The position numbers and the translations under genes were made by a program. Source: Purshia tridentata (lineage: Eukaryota; Streptophyta; Magnoliopsida; Rosales; Rosaceae). From it: a stretch of 64,000 bases of DNA. The DNA lies in assembly GCA_003254885.1 (NCBI GenBank), contig QANT01001891.1:19966-83965 (forward strand). The letters run 5' to 3'. The notes under the pieces were generated by a model, which had not been told where the DNA came from, did no database searches, and worked only from the letters and a program-made list of their open reading frames with translations. Positions 24,419-36,402 of this stretch are shown here, one piece after another (position 1 is the first letter of the stretch; every line of letters begins with the position of its first letter).

Positions 24419-25506
24419 TGAAGTAGCTTTAAAAACCACACTAGCAAAATTGAAACAACAAATACCGACTTTTTTTTCTAACATTGGAAAGCTGACTGAT
24501 TGCATAAGTTGACAAAATTTGTCGTATTGCTTGGCATTTCAGATTCTTCTTCTTCTTGAGCATTTTTTCTCTTCCTTTTCTTCTTCTGTACCTCAACATC
24601 CTCAGCTGAATGTTTCTTCTTGTTCTTCTTTTCCTTCTTCACAGGCTCCTCATCATCAGTCTTCTTCTTCCTTTTATTGTTCTCCTTATTTTTCACCAGC
24701 AGTACGTCTTGGTTGCTTTGTGCTCCATTCTTGTTCTTATCATCTTTATTTCCAGAAGTTGTTTGCCAAACAACTGAATTTGCTGCAGGATTATATGCCT
24801 ACAGAGAACAGAAAGAGTTCATAAGTTTATAATAATAACTAACAAACTGAAGCAAACATACAAAACAAATGGCAGACCTTTCCCTTGCGATCCTTGTCAT
24901 AGACTTTTGTATCTTTGGTTTGCCTTTAGCTGATCCAGCATACCGACCCAATTCTTTGCCTTCAAGATTCCTTAGCCATGCTTCAAGCTGTGAAGATGTT
25001 TATCTCTAAGCAGACGCTTTCAAAAAGGTAAAAGGACAACATTGAGAAGCAAGATATACCTTGGCTCGATTTTCCAATCCCATTGAATTATCTTGGTTAT
25101 CTCCAAGAGCATCATATCTGATTGCCAAAGCAGCTTTTGCAGCAAGTGACCGAGAAATTTTTCCTTTGAGCTTTGGTGCTGCTTGACCAATCAATGATGC
25201 ATGGTAGATAAGCCCATATTTTGGAGTTGCATGCTTAGTTTTCAGTGCTCTGAAGAGGGCCTTTTCAGCTCCAAGAATCTGAACTGTGCTCCCCGGCTGC
25301 TTTGCAAGGTTCAACAAGCTACCACCATGGGCAATGAGGCGAGCACCAACAAGCTCTCCAACAAGAGCAGTCAAATTCGGTGCAATGGTGTTCATCCTAC
25401 TTTTCAGATAATCATATAGCTGAGCTCTGTACTCAGCGAGAGAAAGGACTGGGTCACAGAATTCTGCGACGTTAATCACATCAAGGTCACTAAGTTCAAG
25501 GGCTTT
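24419..25506 (-). pseudogene. NOP58 pseudogene, 5'-truncated segmental copy
   Basis: A partial copy of the neighbouring NOP58 gene that keeps intron positions, so it came from DNA duplication and not from mRNA. It matches parent exons 6 to 8 and the 3' flank (about 26553-27826); everything 5' of the middle of exon 6 is missing and the match stops near 25500. The exon-6 part (25059-25500) is almost identical to the parent and open ([20 protein letters not shown] is visible). The exon-7 part (about 24874-24990) has a two-base insertion after GKPK that breaks the frame, and it lacks the end of the exon and its donor. The Lys-rich exon-8 part (24480-24795) has internal deletions. No start region or promoter is present. 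Confidence 0.85.
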
Positions 25507-25649
25507 TGAGATTCACGTACAAGTCAAGCAACTCATATCTATGCAGTATGCTTCTTATAACTTGACATATACTTAAACTATAATAGAATAGCTAATTCAA
25601 AACTATGATTATGTACATTAAATCAAAATTCGTTTACATACGTGTGACA

Positions 25650-25890
25650 AATAGACAAGCCTAGGAGTAATTTTTGGGCGTGTTGTTATGATCGCACCGA
25701 AAATTTCACCAACCCTAGGCTGCATTATCAAGCTAGCAGGTCATTGAAGTGGCAAACCGAAAAGGTAATCTAGCTCGATCGATGAAACCCAGTATCATTG
25801 TTTATATCTTAGCAAGTACTATTTGATACATAATGCTAGATTGCTTCTTTTGATTACCTTTTAATTTGTATACAGTATTAAGTATACCGC
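25650..25890. repeat. Dispersed repeat, copy B
   Basis: Second copy of the element seen in the CRK intron at 19443-19640. It lies about 150 bp beyond the 5' breakpoint of the NOP58 pseudogene and has extra sequence relative to copy A (for example around 25665-25715). Confidence 0.5.
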
Positions 25891-26004
25891 TAGAGAGTTA
25901 CTATAAGTTCTCCAGATTTTACGTCATAAAAATTTACCTTTACTCTTTGAACTCTTGCAACAAAACAAAATATCTTTGTTAAGATTTTGTAATAAAAAAT
26001 TTAG

Positions 26005-26310
26005 AAAATTATAAAAATAGTCCACTTATTATTTGTTATGTTTCGTTTTAGTACACAAATTTTTTTAAGTTCTATATTGGTCTAATAATTGTTTCTTTGT
26101 TCCATTTTAATCTAAAATAGACAATTTTATCCCTCAAAATCAACTCATTAATACAAAATTAAAGAGTAAAATTGTCTAATTTTAGCCGATTTGGACTAAA
26201 ATAAAACTTTCAGATAATTCGTAGATCAATATAGCACTTAAAAAAATTTATGGACCAAAACAAAACTTAGTGAATAATAAATAGACTATTTATGTAATTA
26301 ACTCTAAAAA
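26005..26310. mobile_element. MITE-like element with inverted repeats of about 85 bp
   Basis: The left part (26010-26095, with 'atagtccacttattatttgtt' and 'aatttttttaagttctatattggtct') is the inverted match of the right part (about 26215-26305). Two shorter internal arms around 'taaaattgtctaattttag' are also inverted. No ORF. The exact ends and target duplication could not be fixed. Confidence 0.6.
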
Positions 26311-26688
26311 ATTTTACCCAGTTTTCTAACAGTTTACACCGTAGAATCATTTAAAACTTTGTGTTTAACGTGAAACTTTGCCCTTCATTTTTACAGCCGC
26401 AGGCAGATGAAACTTGGAATTAGACTTTGAAAGAGAGACAAAAACACGGAGAACACGTGAATAGGCAAACTGCCATTGCAGCAATATCTACTCCCCTTAA
26501 CCAACTTAATGCGACAGTTGTCCATAAGAAATTAGAGGTTACAGCAGAACTACAGAAGTAGCTTGAAAAACCACACTAGCAAAGGAATGAAACAACAGAA
26601 AACAGATTTTATATATAGAAAAACTGACTGATTGCCTAAGTTGACCAAAATTGTCGGTTTGCCGGTCACCACAACTCGACGAAATTCC

Positions 26689-29600
26689 TTAATCTTCAGT
26701 TTTCTTCTTCTTCTTTTTCTCTTTCTTCTTGCTTGGCAATTCAGATTCTTCTTCTTCAGCATGTTTTCTTTTCCTTTTCTTCTTCCCTCCTGCATCAGCA
26801 TTTTCCTGTACCTCGACATCCTCAGCTGAATGTTTCTTCTTTTTCTTTTTTTCCTTCTTCACAGACTCCTCACCTTCTACATCCCCATTGGCATTTCCGT
26901 CATTTGCCACAGGCATGTCCTCGTCATCAGCCTTCTTCTTCTTTTTCTTCTTCTCCTTCTTATCTTCAACAGTAACAGAAGCCTCCTCCACTGTTTCCTC
27001 AGTCTTGTTCTTCTCATCTTTATTTGCAGGAGTTGTCCTTTGCCCAAGAACTGAATCTGCTGCAGGATTATACGCCTACAAATAACAGAAAGATTTCGTA
27101 ATAATCAACTGAAACTGAAGTAAAATGACAAAACAAATGTCATACCTTGTTGAGACAAAAAAAAAATTGTCATACCTTGGCAGCAGTTATCAATCCTCCA
27201 GCTCCCTTCTTGCGATCCTTGTCATAGACTTCTATATTTGGTTTGCCTTTAGCAGATCCAGCAAACCGACCCAATTCTTTGCCTTCAAGATTCCTTAACC
27301 GTGCTTCAAGCTGTGAAGATGATTATGTCTAAGCAGATGCTTTCAAAAAGGTAAAAGGAAAACATTGAGAAGCAAGATATACCTTGGCTCGATTTTCCAA
27401 TCCCATTGAATTATCTTGGTTATCTCCAAGAGCATCATATCTGATTGCCAAAGCAGCTTTTGCAGCAAGTGACCGAGAAATTTTTCCTTTGAGCTTTGGT
27501 GCTGCTTGACCAATCAATGATGCATGGTAGATAAGCCCATATTTTGGAGTTGCATGCTTAGTTTTCAGTGCTCTGAAGAGGGCCTTTTCAGCTCCAAGAA
27601 TCTGAACTGTGCTCCCAGGCTGCTTTGCAAGGTTCAACAAGCTACCACCATGGGCAATGAGGCGAGCACCAACAAGCTCTCCAACAAGAGCAGTCAAATT
27701 CGGTGCAATGGTGTTCATCCTACTTTTCAGATAATCATATAGCTGAGCTCTGTACTCAGCGAGAGAAAGGACTTGGTCACAGAGTTCTTTGATGTTCATC
27801 AAATCAAGGTCACTAATTTCAGTTCCCATGGATATCATAGCTGCTTCCTTCAATTCAGTCTCGACCTCCTCTGGCAATATCTGTTATTATTTGACCAAGA
27901 AAAATGTGATTCATTTTTATCAGCACCACTCTTTGCCTTATAACAGATACAATAAGATCAAAACTAACATTATAATCCAATACCCATGGTCATTTCCAGC
28001 AAAGGAGATCAAGAACTTAATTCTAATGATGTGCTCAGCAAACTATGATGAGAACACATAATTAAGGCACCCTTCCTTATAAATAGAGTCATAAAGAATA
28101 TTCAACCATAAAAATAGGGTGAATACACTGGAAACCCATAAGAGATAATATTATGATTACAGCAGCAAAATAAATCACCAAATACTACCTCAGAAAAATC
28201 AAGCTTTGCAGCATTAGAACGATAACCCATCAGCTTCACTGCCTTGGCATAAACAATGTTGTCCTGCACTATCTTAGCAAGCTCTGGAAAATGCCAACCA
28301 TACCATTCCCGAACCCTCATTGCATATGTGTTTAGCTCTTTATCAAGATCATCAAGCAAACCGATGGCTTGAATAACCATTGTATCAACCTGGAAGTCAG
28401 AAACATAAATTAGGTTTACAGCACCCTCCCAAACTTCATCTATCACATACAAAACCAGACTAATTTCAATGGGCCACAACAGAGCGTCGAAAAACATCTC
28501 TTAACAGTATAAAAAACTGACTAAAACAGAACCAAAAGTATGCTTCATCATCTTTTTCTTTGGGTAGTGATTTGAATGGCAACTTCCACCCAAAACACAA
28601 TGCAGAAGGCTCAAATAACTAATTTATCTAATATACTGGCATTATGACAAAACAAAGCACCGTCCAACATCATTAATGTAACCAGACGGAAAAATGTATT
28701 ATCAATAACTCGCAGGTGCACACACACGCGCACACAAAGACACCTGTGTATATGAATGAATTTACTTTATTCCTCCCCATTTTCTCTCAATGGGAAGAGT
28801 CCTCCAATCACATATTATTCCAGAGCTGAAAAGAAGTTAAAATCAGGAAACACACCTTATCAGCACTGAACTTGAGCTTGTACCGAGATAAACTATGAGA
28901 TAACCCCAAGCTCATTGGTGCCAAATCTTGAACTTGTAGACCAGATATGAGTTCAGTCAACTGATTTCTTACACCTCTCATCAACTCCATAACAGAATTG
29001 TTGTGAACGCAGTCTATTTTCTGCAAGAAATTAAAGGCATTGACTTAAATTTTATGAAACCAACATCAAAACATCAAATTACAACAGAAAAATCTCTCCT
29101 TAATCATTAAAAGGTTTCGTAACAATGTAAATCTCTGTAGAGAAGAACAGTGACAAACCAATTTGTCCTTAATGACATTTCCAAGCTTTGAATCAGCAAC
29201 AGCCAGTGTTTCACCATCGCAGTGTGCACGTAAGAACTTACGCAGACCTTTGCTGGGTTTACTGTCAATCAACAAGGTTGCTGCTTCCAAAGCCTCTGCT
29301 GTATTCTCAAACTTGGAAAAAGCTTTCAATTTCACGACCTAATATCAATACCATATACAATTAGATCAACTAAAAAATTGCTTAAATCAAGCATACAAAA
29401 GACAAATATATTGGAGAAAGAAATCCACACAAACACAGACACACGGAGAGATTACCTGTCTAGCTGAGTCTGTACTTGAAAATTCCTTCCATAAGTCCTG
29501 CAATACCATTTAGAGTTAGAAAACAAAAATGCCCAAAACTTAAAAGCTGAGATCTTTTTGTAGAGATAGCTTATATATGTTTTCAATCACTGTAAAACAG

Positions 29601-29771
29601 ACTTAAAGTTCCATTTTGTCACATATTCCTCCACTCTTATTAGAAATCAAACAGAAAATACACACATATACACAGTTTGAAGACCGTATTTACCTCAACT
29701 TTGGAGAGCTTCCCTTCATCCAACACTTTAAATAGGGCAAAACCCGCCGGGGTTTCAAACAACACAAGCAT
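26689..29771 (-). CDS. NOP58: Nucleolar protein NOP58 (box C/D snoRNP core, NOP5-type)
   Basis: Core protein of box C/D snoRNPs, which guide 2'-O-methylation and rRNA processing in the nucleolus. Eight coding exons: 29694-29771, 29456-29497, 29159-29338, 28856-29020, 28189-28389, 27383-27880, 27176-27310, 26689-27075; 561 residues. The start [20 protein letters not shown] opens the NOP5-N domain. A NOSIC/Nop domain follows with [40 protein letters not shown] and [20 protein letters not shown] (RNP-binding core). The C-terminus is a Lys/Glu-rich tail with KKEKKKKKK blocks, as usual for NOP58. A 5' UTR intron is visible (donor after 30041, acceptor before 29793); it holds a long (GA)n run. The donor of exon 7 is duplicated 30 bp downstream (see findings). 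A truncated copy lies just downstream. Confidence 0.93.
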
Positions 29772-29947
29772 TTTTCCAACCGCTCCAACACACCTACACA
29801 ATGAAAACCAAAATCTCCCTCAATTCAATCACTTAAGAACCAGCTTCATGCCCATAATTTGTTTTTTATGATAACACACCAATCTTTAAAAAAACAACAC
29901 ATTAATACCAATTTTTACCAAAAAGAACTTGGGGATGTATAAGTGTG

Positions 29948-29959
<12 letters not shown>

Positions 29960-29999
<40 letters not shown>
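29960..29999. repeat. (GA)n microsatellite, 40 bp, in the NOP58 5' UTR intron
   Basis: Perfect GA run; on the gene strand it is a polypyrimidine (CT) tract inside the leader intron. Likely length-polymorphic. Confidence 0.9.
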
Positions 30000-30002
<3 letters not shown>

Positions 30003-30105
30003 ATTCAACGAAGAATAGTAATCAAACCATAATTGCTTACCTCCTTTTCTGCTCAGCTGCGTTAGAGAGGGTGAGGACTGGAAACAGAGACGAAGCAAGG
30101 AAGAG

Positions 30106-30769
30106 AAGGGTCTAGGGTTTAAAGGTTGAAGTGGTAGAGAAAAGTTGTATATTTATATGGTGGTTTCACTAAGATTACTGAAAACTATGCGCGAGATGTT
30201 TGTGAAGGACATCTGTCACCGGCGAGGGTACTTTGGGGTATTTGGTAATGTTCTCTGGGCATTCTTGTCTCAATAGTGGCAATAAATTACCGTGCCTCTT
30301 TACGTGGCAAACGTACAAGGCGGGTGCAAATGGTAAGGTTGTACATATGATACATAGTTCCAGACTCCAGTTACATTAGGGTTTTTGGGGGGTTTTTCAC
30401 AATTTTTTTTTTGGGGTATTTTTTTTCTTTGTTTTTCTTTCTGCAAAAATAATGATTTTTAAAACTTTTTTTAGTCAGAGCATAATAACCCTGGTATGGA
30501 TTGGTCAGAGCTATTTGAACCCATTTTTGCCATCTATACTATACCTCTTAGAATTCTTTTAGGCAATTGACTTCCCCTTTGGCCATATTTATAATTTTAT
30601 CTTTTATGATAATAAGCTTTTTCCCTATCTTATAATTAGAAATGCATGGCAAAAAATTAAAATAAATATACTTTCTACGTTTTTATATAAAGTATAATTT
30701 TGTTTATAATATTATATGTTTGTTTACAATATGGGTATATAACAAGTTTTATCATATCCTAAAAAGTTT
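30106..30769. other. NOP58 promoter side and spacer
   Basis: Upstream flank of NOP58, ending in AT-rich DNA. No gene seen. Confidence 0.45.
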
Positions 30770-31450
30770 TTCCGTATAAGGGGCATTTTCCCATGCGTGA
30801 GCATCATTGGGTTCCTGTGTGTGCCCATTAGGGGCGTCTTCTCGTATTTGAGACATTTTTATATATAAGGGGTGTTTTTTCATATTCGATAAGTTTTCCC
30901 ATATAAGGAGTATTGCCTCGTACATGCGTATTTTCTGCATGAGTGTTGCTATTTTCTTGTGTGCACTCATCATGGATGTTTTAGTGTATAAGGGGCATTT
31001 TCCTTAATCCTAGGCGTTTTAAGAGGGATATTTTTCCATACATGGGGCAATTTTCAGTATAAGGGGTGTTTTTTTTTATCTGGGCTGTTGTTCTTATGCA
31101 CATGAATTAGGGGTATTTTACTGTATAACAAGGGGCGTTTTCTCATATCTAAGTTGATAAAGAGGGTGGCCCAAAAAAAAAAGTTGATAAAGAGCATATC
31201 TTGGGCTTTTTCCGTCATGTGAAGTGTGCATAAATCAAGGGTGTTTTCCCCTCCAAGGGTTATGGGTCATTTTTCTATTTTATGGAGCGTTTCTTGTATT
31301 TCGAGAGTTTTCTCGTATAATTGGCAAATTAATGTATAGGAGGCATTTTCCCTTAGCGATTTTTTTGTACAAGGGCCGTTATTCCCGAAAAGCGCCCCTT
31401 GTACCAAAAACACCCATTAACTGGGAAATCTCTCCTTACACGGGAAATCT
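30770..31450. repeat. Degenerate minisatellite, 'gtataaggggcattttccc' type
   Basis: Many diverged units carrying 'ataaggggc' followed by 'attttc' or 'gttttc' and 'tcgtat' or 'ccatat'; examples at 30775, 30867, 30900, 30986, 31058, 31127. Spacing is irregular (about 20 to 90 bp). Short ORFs on both strands (30752-30973, 31224-31457) are by-products of the repeat. Confidence 0.65.
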
Positions 31451-31798
31451 CCCCTAATACAGTGGGCAAAAGAATAAAATGAGACTCCGAGGACTTCTCG
31501 AAAGATCATACATTGCACCAAAAATTATACACTGCAATTTCTCCCACCACTTCTCTGATCAGACCTCTCGTTAAACTGATATATCACCATATATGAAAAA
31601 TCAGAATGAATGTTACAACCCTGATTAAGCTCAAAGAATATAATTTCAAATTTATTAAGAAATCTCCCAAAAAACTACTCATTTATTCTAATTAATTACT
31701 TTGCAGAAGCATCAATGGCTTCTCATAAACATATTGCTCACAACATCAACTACCCATATCTCATTTCTAAAAGGACTCGTGTATTATCTATACCTGGT

Positions 31799-34741
31799 TC
31801 ATATTTGAAGCTTACCAAGCTCTGAACTTGCTTCCGAAATGTCTTCTCGATTGGTATCTTTCTTCTCCATGTTGGGTAACACTCTCTCCTGGCTGGAACT
31901 TGGAATTTTTTTGGCTGGTGGAGCTGAACAAACAGGTACAACTGATCTAATTCGAACAGCTGGTGCCATGAAACTAGGTCGTAGTCCTCCTAGTTCTATT
32001 CTTTCAGGCATGGGTGTGGCTGAACATGAAGGCATACCACTTCTCATTCTTGGTGGAGCAGGAATCCTGGTTTGCAAATTTTGTGGTCTAGACCCCAGTG
32101 AAGAAGTGGGCCTTATAGTTCCGATCATTACAGGATCTGCAGTAGATGGTGGTCTTAGGCTTCTAGGAGAACTCACTCTTGGAGGATTTTGGGGTCTCAA
32201 ATTGGGCCTACAAGAGTCAAAACCACGGGGGTTTTGTAATTGAAAGTCAACTGGCTTAAAACCCGAAGAATCCATGGTCCTAGGGTGAGACCATTCAAAA
32301 TGCCTAGTTGGGTTCCCTTCCAGCTGAAGGTTCCCAATTTTGCTTCCTGACTCACCAAGCTTCTGTTTCTCGTCCTGAACTTGTTCCTGAATTCTTAGTT
32401 CAGTATTCCTGTTTCCAAGACCAAAGGGATCTGACACTGCAGATGGAGAGTACTCAGTTGATTCTTCTGGTTTTTCTTCCTGTATCTCTTGAATAGTCAC
32501 CGTGGACTTGCCCCTGATCGCATTAGGAACCAAATGGTTGGAGAAGCAGAATGATGGTCCTGAGGTAGCAATTGTAATTCTGGGTCCCATAGAGGTTGAC
32601 TCTTGCTCCCTGGCTGGAAAGTATAGACAGTGATCTGGGCGGAGCACAGATTGCATAAATGGAAATATCTGAGGAACAGACGGAGTAGCTGGTGCAACAG
32701 GAAGTGCCAGCAGGCGATGTTGTTGCTGTAATAATTGCTCTTGCTGCCACAACTGGTACATGGCTATTTCATGGGTATAATTAGAGTAAGCCCAGTTATG
32801 GAATTGCATAGGATATAAGCTTGGTGTTGGTAGGGTAGATTTGTTGCAGATGGGTATGTATCTCTGTTGCCCATGTCCGTGATCATTTTGAGTTTTCTTA
32901 GGCCCAGATGGACGTAGACGTCCAAGAATACGAGCAATAATGACTTGGTCCTGTTCTTCATTGCCTGACTCCACTGGAGCAGAAGAGGAGCCACGTTGAA
33001 CCACTGCAGGAGTAACATGAAATGATTTACATATATAGAAGTTTACCTTCCTGAATTCCATATTTAGGAAATTTCCTTGAATGAATTGATAAGAAAGCAA
33101 AAGCAGAAAACAAGGCATGCGATCTTTCAAGGCAACCCACAAAATGGTTGTTTGGTTCTAACAAAAATAGAGAACTAAGAACCAAAAGAAAAAAAAATTC
33201 AGGAGAAATGCATACATCTTTTTAAGGCTGCCCAAGCAGCCATCGCAGCATTTTTCTGAGCTTGTTTCTTTGTCCTAGCCGGTTCCCCCATAAAGCTCAT
33301 TCCTGCTAGCTCAACAGTACACGAGAACACAGGAACGTGGCCTGGTCCAGATCGAACAGTTGTATAAACAGGAAGGTTCAATCCAGCTCTGTGAGCAGTC
33401 TCCTGAAGCAAGTTCTTGTAAACTCCAGTCTCATCCTGTGTAACAAAAAGCACAATACTAACTATTGATCAACCATGCTCTATGGCAGTTTCTATTTAGT
33501 TAGAAGGAAAAAAAAAAAGGAAAATTTTGGACAATAAGAATTAGTGACATATCATGAGAGGTCACATGTTTGTAAAAAAGAGGTCCATGCAACAAGTGGG
33601 GACCCAAAATATTAGTTTGCTTGAACATGTTTTCTCATATTTTCCCTTGCTGGTTTTCTATCAACTAAACTCTTCTGAACCTTCATCCACCCCAAGTAGC
33701 ATATAGAGCCCACCATAACAGGAAGGGACCAGAATAATAATTAGCTTGAACAGGTTTTCTCATAATTTTCCTTTCCAGGTTTTCTATCAAACTAAATTCT
33801 TCTGAACCTTCATCCACCTCAATTAGCATGCATTTTATTGAAAGGCTGAAACATTTCCAAAGATCTGAAGTAAGGATCAGAATGTGTTGGGGGAAGGAAT
33901 TCAAATAGAAGTATGAAACTTTGAATGCAACATTATTTTTTGGGTTGAATGGTGGGGAAGAGGAAGAATAAATTCTCAAAGGATTCATGATCAATTCTCA
34001 TATGTTAAAAAAAAAACAACCTAATGAATGAGGCTCCNAAAAAAAAAACAACCTAATGTATGAGGCTCCTGCTAATGCAGGGTCTAGGGAGAAGAAGGCA
34101 TACGTAGCTATACCCCTGTTTCGAGAAAGGCTGTTTCTGAAAATTGAATCTGTGACCACCAGGTTGCTTGGGGTAAACCATAATTGTGCCAAGGCTCACC
34201 CTCATCAATTCTCATTCATAATTTTTGGAAAAAGAAAAGATAGTAAAGTCTTGTACCAGTTGTCCCATACAGTTCAAATTGTGTTTGGGGAAGGCGGTTC
34301 TACACTCATTGGGATAATCTTATCATACACAAAAAATACAATAGACATATGATCAAGGGTATTAATCATTTACTCCAAATTACAAAAAAAGGATTATCAA
34401 CCTCTAGCTACCAGAAACTAACAAATTGTGAATACATAAAGCAACTTTGGCCCCAAAACTAAAAGAAGAAAAGCATTACTATTTTTACTACTCACCAAAA
34501 CTCTTGCAGCCAATGCTCTGGAAGGTCCTCTTTTTGCGAGTGTGTTCAATGCTACCTCTGCTGCAGCATGTTCTGCTTGTCTAAGAGTAGAGCAAAATTT
34601 AGGACTTTCGAAAGTTTCTCCATTGAAGTTAACAGTTGCTTTGAATCGAGGGGCATGATCTGGTCCTTCCCGGATGCATGAATAAGACGGCAAATTGAAG
34701 CAACTTCTCTGAGCTAACTCTTGCAATTGGTTCTTATACAT
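31799..34741 (-). CDS. Double-stranded-RNA-binding protein, DRB3/DRB5-like
   Basis: Plant DRB protein with two dsRNA-binding motifs; relatives act with Dicer-like enzymes or in translational repression and antiviral defence. Three coding exons: 34496-34741, 33216-33435, 31799-33003; 556 residues. dsRBD1 (residues 1-70) has MYKNQLQELAQRSCFNLPSY and AEHAAAEVALNTLAKRGPS; dsRBD2 (83-155) has DETGVYKNLLQETAHRAGLN and TKKQAQKNAAMAAWAALKR. The second motif looks closer to DRB3/DRB5 than DRB2. The last 400 residues are a Gln/Pro/Ser-rich extension with SLRPPSTADP and APAVRIRSVVPVCSAPPAKK, typical of these plant proteins. A 5' UTR intron runs from the donor next to 35620 to the acceptor just before 34744. 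The stop is at 31799; a GTAAGC lies 14-19 bases upstream, so an alternative last splice is possible. Confidence 0.9.
33615..33840. repeat. Local tandem duplication in DRB intron 1
   Basis: About 33618-33710 and 33742-33835 share 'gcttgaaca.gttttctcat', 'ggttttctatcaa.ctaaa' and 'cttctgaaccttcatccacc'; offset near 125 bp with many substitutions. Confidence 0.65.
34038..34038. other. Single ambiguous base between repeated flanks (assembly join)
   Basis: The N separates two near-identical stretches: a poly(A) run, 'caacctaatg', one base difference, then 'atgaggctcc'. Lies in DRB intron 1. Same pattern as at 14107. Confidence 0.65.
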
Positions 34742-34794
34742 TCCTGTAACATTCTATACAAAAATTAAAAGGTGTTCTGTTTTCAAAAGTTTAA

Positions 34795-34820
34795 GGAGAG
34801 AGAGAGAGAGAGAGAGAGAG
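34795..34820. repeat. (GA)n microsatellite in the DRB 5' UTR intron
   Basis: About 13 GA units, just upstream of the acceptor before the DRB start codon. Confidence 0.85.
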
Positions 34821-35740
34821 CTTTCAATTTCAATATGAATAGCAAAGATATCCTCAGTTTAACAAAACAACCACTGGCCAGATGCTAGGAACAGTTTATC
34901 TAAAAACAAGCAAAAAGCTTCAGTATTTTTGATGTGTCATATGTAAGCTCTGATTAGACTGGCAACCTCACAGTAGAGCACGAGCATAAAAAAATATATA
35001 TAAATTACTCAACACCTTCATCCGAACTCAAGTCAAACAGCCTGTTGTTTGGTGGGCATTTCTGGTTCTATTTCAAAACTCATATTTCCAATGAGAGCAG
35101 CTGCTGGAAACCAAATGCTTCCAATTCCTCTAAAACTGCCCTCTTCCCCGAACAATAAGAATTCATTTCTGCAATTCCATTTTCAGATTGCAATTGCATC
35201 TTTGAAAACAAAATGAAGCAAGCAGCTAACCACTTTCCATTTCCATTGATTTCTATTATCAACAAAAATATGTGGATTCTCAAAATTTTCAAACAAGAAC
35301 CAAAGAACCATCTCACCCACTCAAATTACCAACTCTTTCCCTTTTATCTCGGCAGAATAACATATCCATCATCATTATGAAGCTAACAAAAGTCGACCCA
35401 TTAAAATATTCACTTTCCACATCGATCAGACCCAATTAACACCAAAATAAGCATAAAGTAATCACAGAGACCCAATTGACAAATTGACATCACCAATTGG
35501 AAACATCAAATTAGATAATAAAAAAACAAACAAAAACGAACTTAAAATTCCGAGTACAAGCAAAAACAAATGAGAAAAACGATCTGTGAATGAGCTAAAA
35601 GAGTGACTGAGCCACTCACCTTCAATTCAATACTCCGAGGTTGAGAAACTAATTCTCCCGAGAAAGTAAAGAAAAAAGCAGCAAGAAAGTGAAAGACAAC
35701 AGTACAGACCACAGCAAAGTGGACCTTTTGTTTTTCACTC

Positions 35741-36402
35741 CATTCTATAATTTTCTCTCTCTAACTTCTTTGTCACCTGCTGACGGAAGGAGCTGTAGGC
35801 CTGTAGAGAGAGAGTGTATGTATACTACAGTTTGAACTCTTTTATTTTATAAGTCGGAGAGGTTCTTGGTGAAGTAGACTCATGAAGCCTCGTCGTCTTC
35901 TTGGTTACACTGAGTCGCTGACTACTCGAAAATATTACTTGATTTTTTTATTTTTTTTTCTGGTAAAAATTTAGTGCTATTTTTTCTCGGTAAAGTAGAT
36001 TAGTTCATTAATTAAACATGGTCCAGTTTGCGGAGGACAACGTAATTGGCAAAATAAATTGTGCCACAAATTATATAACAAGATAAATGAAGCGAAAACA
36101 ATTCTATATGTCTTCATCATTATAGGTCTATAGACTATATACAAATCCTAATAATTAATTTACAAATCTTTTATACAAATTGATAAGTGTAGTATCATTC
36201 ATTGCTCATTTTTATTAGTTGATTAAAGATGATTTTTAAGTCTTTAAGATTACTTCAAGTGGTGAATGGTGAAGGTGAATGAGATAAGATTTAAAATTAG
36301 ACTATTTCGATGTTCAATTCTCTCTAATATTTTTTTGGTCAACCAATTCCTCCGATGTAACAAAAAGAAAAAGATGATTAAAACAAGACCCCCTCATCGT
36401 CA
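35741..36402. other. Intergenic between DRB and PPR gene
   Basis: DRB promoter side, then AT-rich DNA. No gene or repeat of note seen. Confidence 0.45.

Noticed and set aside
31839-32243. 134-residue frame on the + strand inside the DRB last exon.
   Set aside because: Shadow of the real gene; low-complexity Gly/Leu content and no family match.
33004-33142. N-terminal extension of the long DRB frame.
   Set aside because: It lies upstream of a good acceptor (CTGCAG before 33003) that joins exon 2 in phase; the extension has no dsRBD content.
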